Shown: in pieces, positions 27,675 to 35,595 of the stretch
How positions within the stretch are numbered: position 1 is the first letter of the stretch
Layout of the letters: every line of letters starts with the position of its first letter
Notes under the pieces: model-generated
Told to the model about the DNA's origin: nothing
Databases searched by the model: none
Seen by the model: only the letters and a program-made list of their open reading frames with translations
Program-made: the position numbers and the translations under genes
Assembly (NCBI GenBank): GCA_026705765.1
Contig: JAPPAB010000055.1
Location: forward strand, 60,211-124,210
Source: Gemmatimonadota bacterium
GTDB lineage: Bacteria; Latescibacterota; UBA2968
Reading direction: 5' to 3'
Length of the DNA stretch: 64,000 nucleotides

Positions 27675-28673
27675 GTGAAACAGAAAAATCTCATACTTAC
27701 AGCGTTCCTGAGCCTGCTGCTGATCGCCAGTCCCGCTCTGGGGCTTGAATATGAAGGCGTAACCGCGATCGAAGGGGTCAAGAAAGTCAACATCGCAGGC
27801 ATGCAGTTTTTGAAAATTGGACAGGGTGCGCGTGCCGTGGGGATGGGTGATTCATACACGGCAATTGCCGATGATATCAACGCCATCTTCTGGAACGGCG
27901 CCGGGCTAACCCATGTAGAAAGATTCTCTTATCAGGCCAACTACACCAAATGGCTGGCAGGCACAGAACTGTATTCGGCGGCAGCCGTCTTCAATACCCA
28001 CTCGTCTCGGGGCGAAGTTCTGGGTATCAGCCTGATTACACAGCAGGTTGAACCCATTGAAGAAACCACCATCTTCCAGCCGAGTGGAACGGGTCAATTT
28101 GTCGATGTGAACTACATGGCGGTGGGCTTGCTCTACGCCATAAAATTCACAGACAAATTCTCGTTCAGCGCCAAAGCCAACTATGTGCAGGAAAAGCTTT
28201 ACACGCAAAAAACCAGCACATTTACCATAGATCTGGGCAGTCATTTCTACACCGGGTTCAGAAGCCTGCGCGTGGCTATGTCGTTCAAGAACTTCGGCCC
28301 AGATCAGAAAGCCAGGGAAGAGGCATTCTCCTACCTGATGCCCCTGACCTACAACATGGGCCTGGCCGCCGAAGTCTATGGCGAAAAAGGCGATCCGACC
28401 TATTTGACGCTGGCAGCCGAGAGCGTATTCCCCGTAGATTTCGAGCAACGCTATCACTTTGGAGCCGAACTCTGGGTCCAGAACATGGTAGCTGTGCGCG
28501 CGGGCTATAAGTGGAATTACGACCTCGAATCCTTTGCCTTTGGCGCTGGCGTCAAGCAGACAGTGGGTGGGCGCACCTTCGCCATAGATGTATCCTACTC
28601 ACTGCTGAAGGATATCGACGGCGTGGCCTTGTTTGACTCGCCGCTGCGCATATCAATAGGCGGCACGTTCTAA
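27675..28673 (+). CDS. PorV/PorQ-like outer-membrane protein (UPF0164-type)
   Basis: A 332-residue barrel of the FadL-like/PorV group. The N-terminal signature after the signal peptide is diagnostic: QFLKIGQGARAVGMGDSYTA, then DINAIFWNGAGLT. Later strands (FSYQANYTKWLAG; VRAGYKWNYDLESFAFGAGV) and a C-terminal FDSPLRISIGGTF complete the barrel. In Bacteroidetes, PorV shuttles type IX cargo to the attachment complex; in other phyla the family often accompanies a secreted protein with a C-terminal Ig-type domain, as here. It uses a GTG start at 27675 preceded by AAGGAGGTATTCATT. It is the last gene of the operon; a hairpin (28683-28699) and a terminator (28722) follow. Confidence 0.9.
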   Translation: MKQKNLILTAFLSLLLIASPALGLEYEGVTAIEGVKKVNIAGMQFLKIGQGARAVGMGDSYTAIADDINAIFWNGAGLTHVERFSYQANYTKWLAGTELYSAAAVFNTHSSRGEVLGISLITQQVEPIEETTIFQPSGTGQFVDVNYMAVGLLYAIKFTDKFSFSAKANYVQEKLYTQKTSTFTIDLGSHFYTGFRSLRVAMSFKNFGPDQKAREEAFSYLMPLTYNMGLAAEVYGEKGDPTYLTLAAESVFPVDFEQRYHFGAELWVQNMVAVRAGYKWNYDLESFAFGAGVKQTVGGRTFAIDVSYSLLKDIDGVALFDSPLRISIGGTF

Positions 28674-28721
28674 CGAGCGGCTATCGCAGTTTCTGCGATG
28701 ACCATAGTTTGTACACTTTTT

Positions 28722-28759
28722 GGGCGACTGCCGGGGTTGCACCCTGGCAATCGCCCTTT
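28722..28759 (+). terminator. Terminator ending the outer-membrane operon
   Basis: GGGCGACTGCCGGGG pairs with CCCTGGCAATCGCCC (one mismatch and one G-T), loop of about 6 bases, followed by TTT. It lies between the PorV-like stop and the next gene and argues against a translation start at 28698 for that gene. Confidence 0.75.
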
Positions 28760-28775
28760 GTATTCTGTGCAAAAA

Positions 28776-30617
28776 ATGCCTGTAAATCAACGCGGGAAAA
28801 CCTGGTCTCTTGTCGCGGTGGGATTGGCGGCCTTTCTGGTATTCGCAAACAGCCTGGGCAACGGACTGGTCTATGACGACCACTTTCTGATTGAGCGCAA
28901 CCGCTTGCTGCGCGAAGCCGATGTGTGGGGCATTTTAACCACGCACTACTGGGCCGGATATGAAGGCGAAGCCAACGTCAATGGGCAATACCGCCCCCTC
29001 ACAGTCCTGTCTTTTATGCTGGATGGCCTGGGCGGGATTTGGCCGTTCCAATTTCACCTGACCAATACAATCCTGCACGTGGTCAACAGCCTCCTCGCCT
29101 ATCTCCTCTGCTTGAACCTGGGCTTGAAGCGGGGCGCGACCCTCGCCGCATTGCTATTTGCCGTACACCCCATCCATGCCGAAGTCGTCGCCGGCATAAC
29201 ATTTGGGCGCGCAGATCTACTGACAGGCCTGTTTTCTCTATCATCCCTGCTCCTGTACATCCTCTGGCACAACCGGGGCACGGAAAAGTACTACGGATTG
29301 GCCCTCGCGGGATTCTTTCTCGCCTTGCTCTCCAAAGAAAGCGCGATAACCGTGCTGGGGCTGATCATCGCCGTCGATCTGACCCTGTCCCGCAATGGAA
29401 TACGCAATCTCCTGTTACAACGCAGCGCGCGCTGGGCTGGCTTCATCGGGGTTTTTGTCCTCTATCTAATCATTCGAAAAGTCGCTGCGAACCTGGGATT
29501 CTCAGCCGAAAATATACTCGCTCTCAACAACCCACTCATAGATCAGCCCCTCGACCACAGACTCCTGACAGCCGCCGGACTCTTTTGGAAATATTGTATT
29601 CTCATTTTGTTTCCCATCAAATTATCCGTAGATTACTCTTACAACGCCATACCCGTCATCACCTCTATACTCACACCCGAAGCAATAGCGGGCACAATCC
29701 TCGGCATCGCAGGACTATTATTGTGGGCAGGTGCTTTTTACAAGCGCTGGCCCTGCGTATTTTTTGCTCTATCATTATTCTTTATACCCTATTCAGCCGT
29801 ATCTCAAACGCTCGTATTGATCAACGCCATCTTCCAGGAGAGATTTCTATACATCCCCGTCCTCGGATTATTCGCACTGTGTGGCCTGGGATTCGAACAC
29901 CTTGAAAAACACCGCAAAACAGTCACCATTGCCCTCGCCGCCCTCATCATCATAGCCTATAGCACCCGAACCATTATCCGAAACGCGGACTGGCGAGACG
30001 ACTTAACACTTTATCAAAGTGCAGTAACAGCGTATCCCGAAAGCGCGAAAATGCAACACGCCCTGGGCGACGTCCTGTCCGAACGCGGTCGAATATCCGA
30101 TGCCGAAACAGTGTATCGAAAAGCACTATCCATCCGGGAAAGTGCCCTCACCTATAACAACCTGGGAAATCTCTACGCCGCAACAAACCGTTTTAAGCAC
30201 GCCACAGACGCGTATCAAAAAGCCGTAGAAATAGAACCGGATTACATCGAAGCCTACATGAACAAAGGACTCGCAGCAATGCAGGCCGGACAAATAATCG
30301 ACGCGCATTCGGCCTTTGAACGAGCAGCTATACTCGACCCAACCAACGCAGAAATCTTCTACAACCTGGGCGTAATCCGCGAAAAACTGGACCGTCCCGG
30401 CCAGGCCACTACCGCTTATGCCCGCGCCATAGCACTGCGCCCAAATTGGGCTGAAGCGTATTTTAACCTGGGAAAAGCCCACCGGGACAACGGCGAAAAA
30501 ACCGCAGCCATACAGGCGTACACGCGCTTTATAGAGCTCTGGCGAGGGGACCCGCAAGTCGCGCAGCTAGCACGCCGAGAATTGGAAAAACTCAATGAAA
30601 AACCCCCTTCCCGATAG
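28776..30617 (+). CDS. TMTC-type membrane glycosyltransferase with C-terminal TPR repeats
   Basis: A 613-residue protein from ATG 28776 (a start at 28698 would lie upstream of the terminator hairpin; no strong ribosome site is visible). The N-terminal 380 residues are a GT-C type membrane domain of about ten segments with a luminal YDDHFLIERNRLL motif, like the acidic first loop of protein O-mannosyltransferase-like TMTC proteins, then LLFAVHPIHAEVVAGITFGRADLL. Residues about 430-600 are five TPRs (AKMQHALGDVLSERGRISDAE; LTYNNLGNLYAATNRFKHA; YIEAYMNKGLAAMQAGQ; AEIFYNLGVIREKLDRPGQA; AEAYFNLGKAHRDNGEKTAA). It would transfer a sugar from a lipid carrier to exported proteins or glycans. Its last 23 bases overlap the methyltransferase-glycosyltransferase gene. 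Confidence 0.85.
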   Translation: MPVNQRGKTWSLVAVGLAAFLVFANSLGNGLVYDDHFLIERNRLLREADVWGILTTHYWAGYEGEANVNGQYRPLTVLSFMLDGLGGIWPFQFHLTNTILHVVNSLLAYLLCLNLGLKRGATLAALLFAVHPIHAEVVAGITFGRADLLTGLFSLSSLLLYILWHNRGTEKYYGLALAGFFLALLSKESAITVLGLIIAVDLTLSRNGIRNLLLQRSARWAGFIGVFVLYLIIRKVAANLGFSAENILALNNPLIDQPLDHRLLTAAGLFWKYCILILFPIKLSVDYSYNAIPVITSILTPEAIAGTILGIAGLLLWAGAFYKRWPCVFFALSLFFIPYSAVSQTLVLINAIFQERFLYIPVLGLFALCGLGFEHLEKHRKTVTIALAALIIIAYSTRTIIRNADWRDDLTLYQSAVTAYPESAKMQHALGDVLSERGRISDAETVYRKALSIRESALTYNNLGNLYAATNRFKHATDAYQKAVEIEPDYIEAYMNKGLAAMQAGQIIDAHSAFERAAILDPTNAEIFYNLGVIREKLDRPGQATTAYARAIALRPNWAEAYFNLGKAHRDNGEKTAAIQAYTRFIELWRGDPQVAQLARRELEKLNEKPPSR

Positions 30618-32013
30618 CCGTGCCATTCGGAAAGCTTTCGACGAAGCCGCCGAAAACCGGGACCGTTGGCGCAGGCGCAACCGCACCTACCACGAAGAAG
30701 TCCAGCGATTTTGCCGTTGTGCGATACCCGAAGGGGCGTCCGTCCTGATCATAGGATGCGGCACCGGCGACCTCCTCGCGGGCTTAAAACCCGGGCGGGG
30801 ACTTGGCATTGACTTCAGCGAAACCATGATAAAACGCGCGCGCAAAAAATACCCCGACCTCGAATTTCGCGTAGGGCACGCCGAAAATTTGCCCGAAGGA
30901 GAGCGATTCGAGTGGATCATCTTATCGGACCTGCTGGGTTTCTTGCCGGACATCCAGCGCGTCTTCAGCGAACTGTGGAAAGTCGTACTACCCGGCTCCC
31001 GCGTCCTGATCACGCACTACAATCCCCTGTGGAAACCCCTGCTAAAAACCGCGGAAATATTCCGCTTAAAAATGCCCGAACCCGTGCAAAACTGGTTGAC
31101 ACACCGGGACATTCAGAATTTACTTTATCTATCGGGGTTTGAAGAAATTCGACGGGAAAGCCGTCTGCTCTTACCCCGTCGCGTGCCGCTGCTCGCATGG
31201 CTTGCCAATCGCGTTTTGGCAAGAGTACCGGGACTGAGACGCCTGTGTCTCATACAAACACTCGTCGCGCGCCCCGTCTTTCCCGCGCGGGAAGCCTCCT
31301 CAGTATCCTGCTCGGTAATAATACCCTGCAAAAACGAGCGCGGCACAGTAGAAACCGCAATAGCGCGCACACCTGTGATGGGCGCGCACACAGAACTAAT
31401 CTTTGTCGTGGGCAATTCCACAGACGGCACTGTCGAAGAAGTCGAGCGATGCATGAACTTGTATCGTGGAACAGACATCCGCCTGATCCAGCAAACCGGT
31501 GTCGGAAAAGGAGACGCCGTACGACAGGGATTTGACGTAGCCAGAGGCGATATATTGATGATCCTGGACGGCGATCTAACCGTCGCGCCAGAGGACTTGC
31601 CCAAATTCTTCGACGCCCTGATATCTGGCCGCGCCGAACTCGCCGTGGGATCCCGCCTCGTGTATCCCATGGAACAACAGGCCATGCGATTCCTGAACCT
31701 TCTGGGCAACCGATTCTTCGGCTGGGTATTGAGCTGCCTGTTGGGACAACGCATCCTGGATACTCTGTGCGGCACCAAAGTCCTGTTCGCCTCGGACTAC
31801 AAAAAGATGGCCCGAGCGCGTCGAGACGTATGCGATTTTGACCCCTTTGGCGATTTCGACCTCCTCCTCGGCGCGTCCAAACTGGTCCGCAAAATCGTAG
31901 AAGTACCCGTGCGATATCGGGACCGGGTGTACGGAAGCACGCAAATCCACCGCTTTCGGCACGGCTTTTTGCTACTGCGCGTATGCTGGACTGCTTTTCG
32001 CAAACTGCATTGA
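30595..32013 (+). CDS. SAM-dependent methyltransferase fused to GT2 glycosyltransferase
   Basis: A 472-residue two-domain cytoplasmic protein. Residues about 45-200 are a class I methyltransferase: the SAM motif LIIGCGTGDLLAGL (50-64), then GLGIDFSETMIKRA and the post-motif EWIILSDLLGFLPD. Residues about 235-460 are a family 2 glycosyltransferase: SCSVIIPCKNERGTVETAI, then the substrate-binding GDILMILDGDLTVAPEDLP (DxD) and a DPFGDFDLLLGASK segment. The same arrangement in other genomes serves polyprenyl-phosphate sugar or envelope glycan synthesis. It overlaps the preceding TMTC gene by 23 bases (start 30595 within that gene), so translation is coupled and the sugar donor may be made by this protein. 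Confidence 0.88.
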   Translation: MKNPLPDSRAIRKAFDEAAENRDRWRRRNRTYHEEVQRFCRCAIPEGASVLIIGCGTGDLLAGLKPGRGLGIDFSETMIKRARKKYPDLEFRVGHAENLPEGERFEWIILSDLLGFLPDIQRVFSELWKVVLPGSRVLITHYNPLWKPLLKTAEIFRLKMPEPVQNWLTHRDIQNLLYLSGFEEIRRESRLLLPRRVPLLAWLANRVLARVPGLRRLCLIQTLVARPVFPAREASSVSCSVIIPCKNERGTVETAIARTPVMGAHTELIFVVGNSTDGTVEEVERCMNLYRGTDIRLIQQTGVGKGDAVRQGFDVARGDILMILDGDLTVAPEDLPKFFDALISGRAELAVGSRLVYPMEQQAMRFLNLLGNRFFGWVLSCLLGQRILDTLCGTKVLFASDYKKMARARRDVCDFDPFGDFDLLLGASKLVRKIVEVPVRYRDRVYGSTQIHRFRHGFLLLRVCWTAFRKLH

Positions 32014-32020
32014 AAAAGCG

Positions 32021-32098
32021 CGAATAGACGAATAGACGAATGGCAATACACACTGTTTTTGGGAGGATGGGCGGGGTTCGTTGATTCGTTGATTCGTT
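32021..32098. repeat. Paired 8-bp tandem repeats of complementary type
   Basis: CGAATAGA is repeated at 32021-32041 (2.6 units), and TTGATTCG-type units at 32076-32098 (2.8 units). The second tract is close to the reverse complement of the first, differing at two bases per unit, so the 78 bases can fold into an imperfect hairpin. It lies between the methyltransferase-glycosyltransferase and the first GWxTD gene, whose ribosome site (AGGAGACATACC) follows at once. Confidence 0.55.
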
Positions 32099-32111
32099 CA
32101 GGAGACATACC

Positions 32112-35100
32112 GTGTCCACTTCACCAATAGTCAGATACGCATGGCTCATAGCTATCGTACTCTGGAGCACCGCAAACGCTCAGAAGGATCTCATCCTCCA
32201 CACTGGAGCGACCGGTCAGGTGTGGACCTACTCTCGAGAGATGAGCGGCATCGCACTGACAGAGCTGTGGACCGACGGTGCGGAACGGGAACAGTGTCTC
32301 GGTATATTCCCCGGGCGACCAGGTCAACTGGGAATAACAGAAAACGGAACCATCATCTACCAATCCATCCCCCTGGTATTGCCCGCACCTGGCGACATCT
32401 TGCATCGGGGACACACCATCTCCCTTGCACCATCCCGATACTGGGAACTGACGTCGCCGGGACGCGATATCCTCATGATAGATGATCCGGACATGGAGTC
32501 CATTATCTGGACCACTGAAAAAGCGATAAAAGGCTTAAAACCGGTCGCGTCAGCCATCGGTGAAAACGCCCTGTCCAACCTGACATCGGGCTTTAACGCC
32601 GCGCGTCTGGCGCAACTGAGCCTCTCGCGCTGGGAATTCAAACAAGCCGCCGCTTATTACAAACAAGCCGCGCGCCATTTTGAAACACTCGCCAGGCAAT
32701 CCGCGAAAAACGGCCTATCCGAATCCCCCATGCAGGACTACGTGCAGGCATTTCAAAGTGCCGCGCAAGAAATTCAAAAAAACGGATCGCGCTGGGTTTG
32801 CCGCGACCACCTCACCGCAATCTCCAGACTATTAACCGCATACCGCCGCGATCACCGCGGGGAAACGCCCGACCAACTGTCCGCCCTTCAAAAATGGGCT
32901 GTTGATCAATCCCGGGCAGATCCCGGGACCATCGCCCGCCTGTTCCGCGCACCTGTAGATCGAGACAAAACCCGGTCTATCAGCTATTTTTACAGACCCA
33001 ACGCCGCGACAGGTGAAGCCATTGTCATAAGCTATTTCTACCCCGGTCGCCTCGTAGAACTGGTCCGACACACCGAAAACTATCGCGTACAGGACCGCCT
33101 CATTGGACAAACACAAATAGATTCCCTTCTAACAATAGGCAAAACCCTCCTATCGCAAAACGACACCCTCGCCGTACCAATACTCACCGCACTCACCCAT
33201 GTCGCGCCCGATCTGGAACTGGGGCATTGCCTCCTGGGCTATGCCTATTTAGAAATAGAGAATTACGACCGCGCCCGGGACGCCTTTGAGCGCGCCATCG
33301 ACCTCAACCACCGCCTATCCGAGGCGTACAACGGACTGGGCCTCGTCTTCCAAAACCGGCCCAAAGGCCTCTACAACGCCATCCGCTATTTCAGAAAAGC
33401 CCTCCAGTGGCCTCCAGATGAACGGCTATCGCAGCTATACAATATCCACCGCGATGCCCGTTTCAACATGGCGCAGACGCGATATAAACTCAAAGAATAC
33501 GACACCAAACGCGACCTCGACCACGTCATCACACTGGACCCGACCTATGCGCCGACCTACAAACTGCTGGGCAAATGGTGGGAAGAACAGGAAGAAGACT
33601 ATGAACAGGCGGCCATGGCCTATGCCCGCTACATAACACTCGCGCCCGAAGACCCGGAAGGCAGAGCGTTGCTCTCAAGAGCCTATTTGCGAAGCAAAAA
33701 CTTCGACCGCATCGTCCAATTGCTGGAAGACCACATCCGCGAGTACCCCGAAGAAATAACATCCCTGCCCATCCTGGCGCAGGCGTGTCTCGAACTGAAG
33801 CGCCCGAACTGGGCACAAACCTATTTCTCCCGCTATGTGGCGCACCTCAATCCGCAACACCGCGCACTATACGAAGACATCCAATTCCTCGCATCCGTCG
33901 AAGAACTGGAAGAATACAACAGCCTCGACACAGAAGCGGCGCGTTCGTCATATTTGCGACAATTCTGGGCACTGAAAGATCCAAATTTGATCACCGCGAC
34001 CAACGAACGCAAACTGGAGCACTACAGGCGGGTGTGGTATGCCCTGACCAATTTCTCAGAGGGAAAAAAGCCCTTTGACCGACGCGGCGAAGTCTATATC
34101 CGCTTCGGAGAGCCTGATTATCGGTCGCGGTCCAACATGTTAAACCTGCAACAAAGCCTATCAGTACAGCGGGTAAAAGAGCGCGTAGCACAAACGCTCT
34201 TTGGTGGCGAAGCCGCACAACAGACCTACTTTGGTCCGGTATATCCCGTGCGAGGACTTCAAACCCGACTAAGTGGCGCAACCCCAATCAGGATACAACG
34301 CGAGGACGCATCCATACAGCAGGCCATCGAACAGTCACAGGAACGGGAGCGACAGGGACTCGAGTCGGGAGACGAAGAACAGCGCACCGTGCGTTCGGCA
34401 CAGGCAACAGGCGATGACCAGACCGGAGAGGACATCAGCACTTACGAACGGCTGGCGAATACAGTCGTCAACGCCGGGAACATGGGAAGTGAATTTTTCG
34501 ATCTCCAGCCGGATTTCAACGCGGTCTCTGTTCCGGAAGACGCCTCTATGGTGCGGTGGGAGACCTGGATCTACACCGATGTGAACGGCGGCATCGAAAT
34601 AACCTTCACCGACGAAGCCATGACCGGCAGTTTCGACTATGCGCCCGCGCCTCTGGATCCCAACATCCCCATCCGCACACTGGCCCTGCTAAACCGGTAC
34701 AATCCCCGCAGAGTCACCGAATTTGCCGCTCGGGTAACACCGGATTATTACGCAACCCCGGAAAACACCCGCCCCCTGGAATTCTATTACGACCTCGCGG
34801 ATTTTCAGAGCCTCCAAAATGACGTAAGCGCGCTGGAAGTCTATACCGGAATCCCGCAGACACTGGGGCGGTACTTCGCCGAACACAATACCACCGAGAT
34901 GGTCGTAGAGCGAACTGTATCCCTCTTAAACGAACAGACCGGCGATGTGTATCGACGCACAGGCGATGTGCGATATCGCAATGAAGGCGATCAAACCGGC
35001 ATACAGGGCGCGTTTATCCCCGACGTCGTACGCCTGGACGCCCCGCCGGGATATTACAAGCTGGAAGTACATCTCCTGGATCGCCTATCCGGGCGGCAGG

Positions 35101-35588
35101 GGCGGTATCGCCAGATTATCGAATTGGAAAAATATCAGACCCGCTCCATGAAAGTGAGCGATTTGGAACTCGCCTGGCGCGTCGCAGAAGGCGGTCCTCA
35201 GGACAAATTCCGCAAAGGCGAGTTGCACGTCGTCCCCATGCCCACGCGAACCTACCCGAAAGGACAGAGCATCTTTGTCTATTACGAAATCTACAACCTG
35301 AAACGCAATGAATTCGGTCAGACCAGATACCAGGTAGAATACACAATCGCACCAAAAGGCAAAGGCGTGGGTGGTGCTGTATCTCGCCTGGTGAGAACGC
35401 TCGGCGGCAAACGAGAAAAAGTATTACTGGGATATGAACAGGTCGGAGCAATGGACCTGGAAACCGTCTATACAGAACTGGAATTGGGCGACCGCGAACC
35501 GGGACGCTACGCGCTGGAAGTCGTAATAACCGATTTGAACAGCGAACAAACCGCCTCTAAAAATGCCCTTTTTGTCGTAGCACAGTGA
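32112..35588 (+). CDS. TPR + GWxTD-domain protein, large (1158 aa)
   Basis: GTG start after CAGGAGACATACC; signal peptide ends near ANAQKD. Residues about 370-560 are TPR repeats (LGHCLLGYAYLEIENYDRARDAFERAI-type). The GWxTD-type domain follows: YLRQFWALKDPN near 617, EHYRRVWYA, then RGEVYIRFGEPDYR near 658-671, where the usual GWxTD pentapeptide is replaced by PFDRRG. A basic, Q-rich insert with many R/E follows (about 715-800). The C-terminal half carries MPTRTYPKGQSIFVYYEIYN and FGQTRYQVEYTIAP, shared with the two paralogues. Role unknown; the family is frequent in Latescibacterota, Gemmatimonadota and related bacteria and is predicted to be exported or periplasmic. First of two adjacent paralogues, 7 bases apart. 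Confidence 0.85.
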   Translation: MSTSPIVRYAWLIAIVLWSTANAQKDLILHTGATGQVWTYSREMSGIALTELWTDGAEREQCLGIFPGRPGQLGITENGTIIYQSIPLVLPAPGDILHRGHTISLAPSRYWELTSPGRDILMIDDPDMESIIWTTEKAIKGLKPVASAIGENALSNLTSGFNAARLAQLSLSRWEFKQAAAYYKQAARHFETLARQSAKNGLSESPMQDYVQAFQSAAQEIQKNGSRWVCRDHLTAISRLLTAYRRDHRGETPDQLSALQKWAVDQSRADPGTIARLFRAPVDRDKTRSISYFYRPNAATGEAIVISYFYPGRLVELVRHTENYRVQDRLIGQTQIDSLLTIGKTLLSQNDTLAVPILTALTHVAPDLELGHCLLGYAYLEIENYDRARDAFERAIDLNHRLSEAYNGLGLVFQNRPKGLYNAIRYFRKALQWPPDERLSQLYNIHRDARFNMAQTRYKLKEYDTKRDLDHVITLDPTYAPTYKLLGKWWEEQEEDYEQAAMAYARYITLAPEDPEGRALLSRAYLRSKNFDRIVQLLEDHIREYPEEITSLPILAQACLELKRPNWAQTYFSRYVAHLNPQHRALYEDIQFLASVEELEEYNSLDTEAARSSYLRQFWALKDPNLITATNERKLEHYRRVWYALTNFSEGKKPFDRRGEVYIRFGEPDYRSRSNMLNLQQSLSVQRVKERVAQTLFGGEAAQQTYFGPVYPVRGLQTRLSGATPIRIQREDASIQQAIEQSQERERQGLESGDEEQRTVRSAQATGDDQTGEDISTYERLANTVVNAGNMGSEFFDLQPDFNAVSVPEDASMVRWETWIYTDVNGGIEITFTDEAMTGSFDYAPAPLDPNIPIRTLALLNRYNPRRVTEFAARVTPDYYATPENTRPLEFYYDLADFQSLQNDVSALEVYTGIPQTLGRYFAEHNTTEMVVERTVSLLNEQTGDVYRRTGDVRYRNEGDQTGIQGAFIPDVVRLDAPPGYYKLEVHLLDRLSGRQGRYRQIIELEKYQTRSMKVSDLELAWRVAEGGPQDKFRKGELHVVPMPTRTYPKGQSIFVYYEIYNLKRNEFGQTRYQVEYTIAPKGKGVGGAVSRLVRTLGGKREKVLLGYEQVGAMDLETVYTELELGDREPGRYALEVVITDLNSEQTASKNALFVVAQ

Positions 35589-35595
35589 GATACTT

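Noticed and set aside
28698..28775. Earlier ATG start for the TMTC-type protein
   Set aside because: It would place a terminator hairpin inside the coding region and add a non-membrane leader unlike the family; ATG 28776 gives a normal start.
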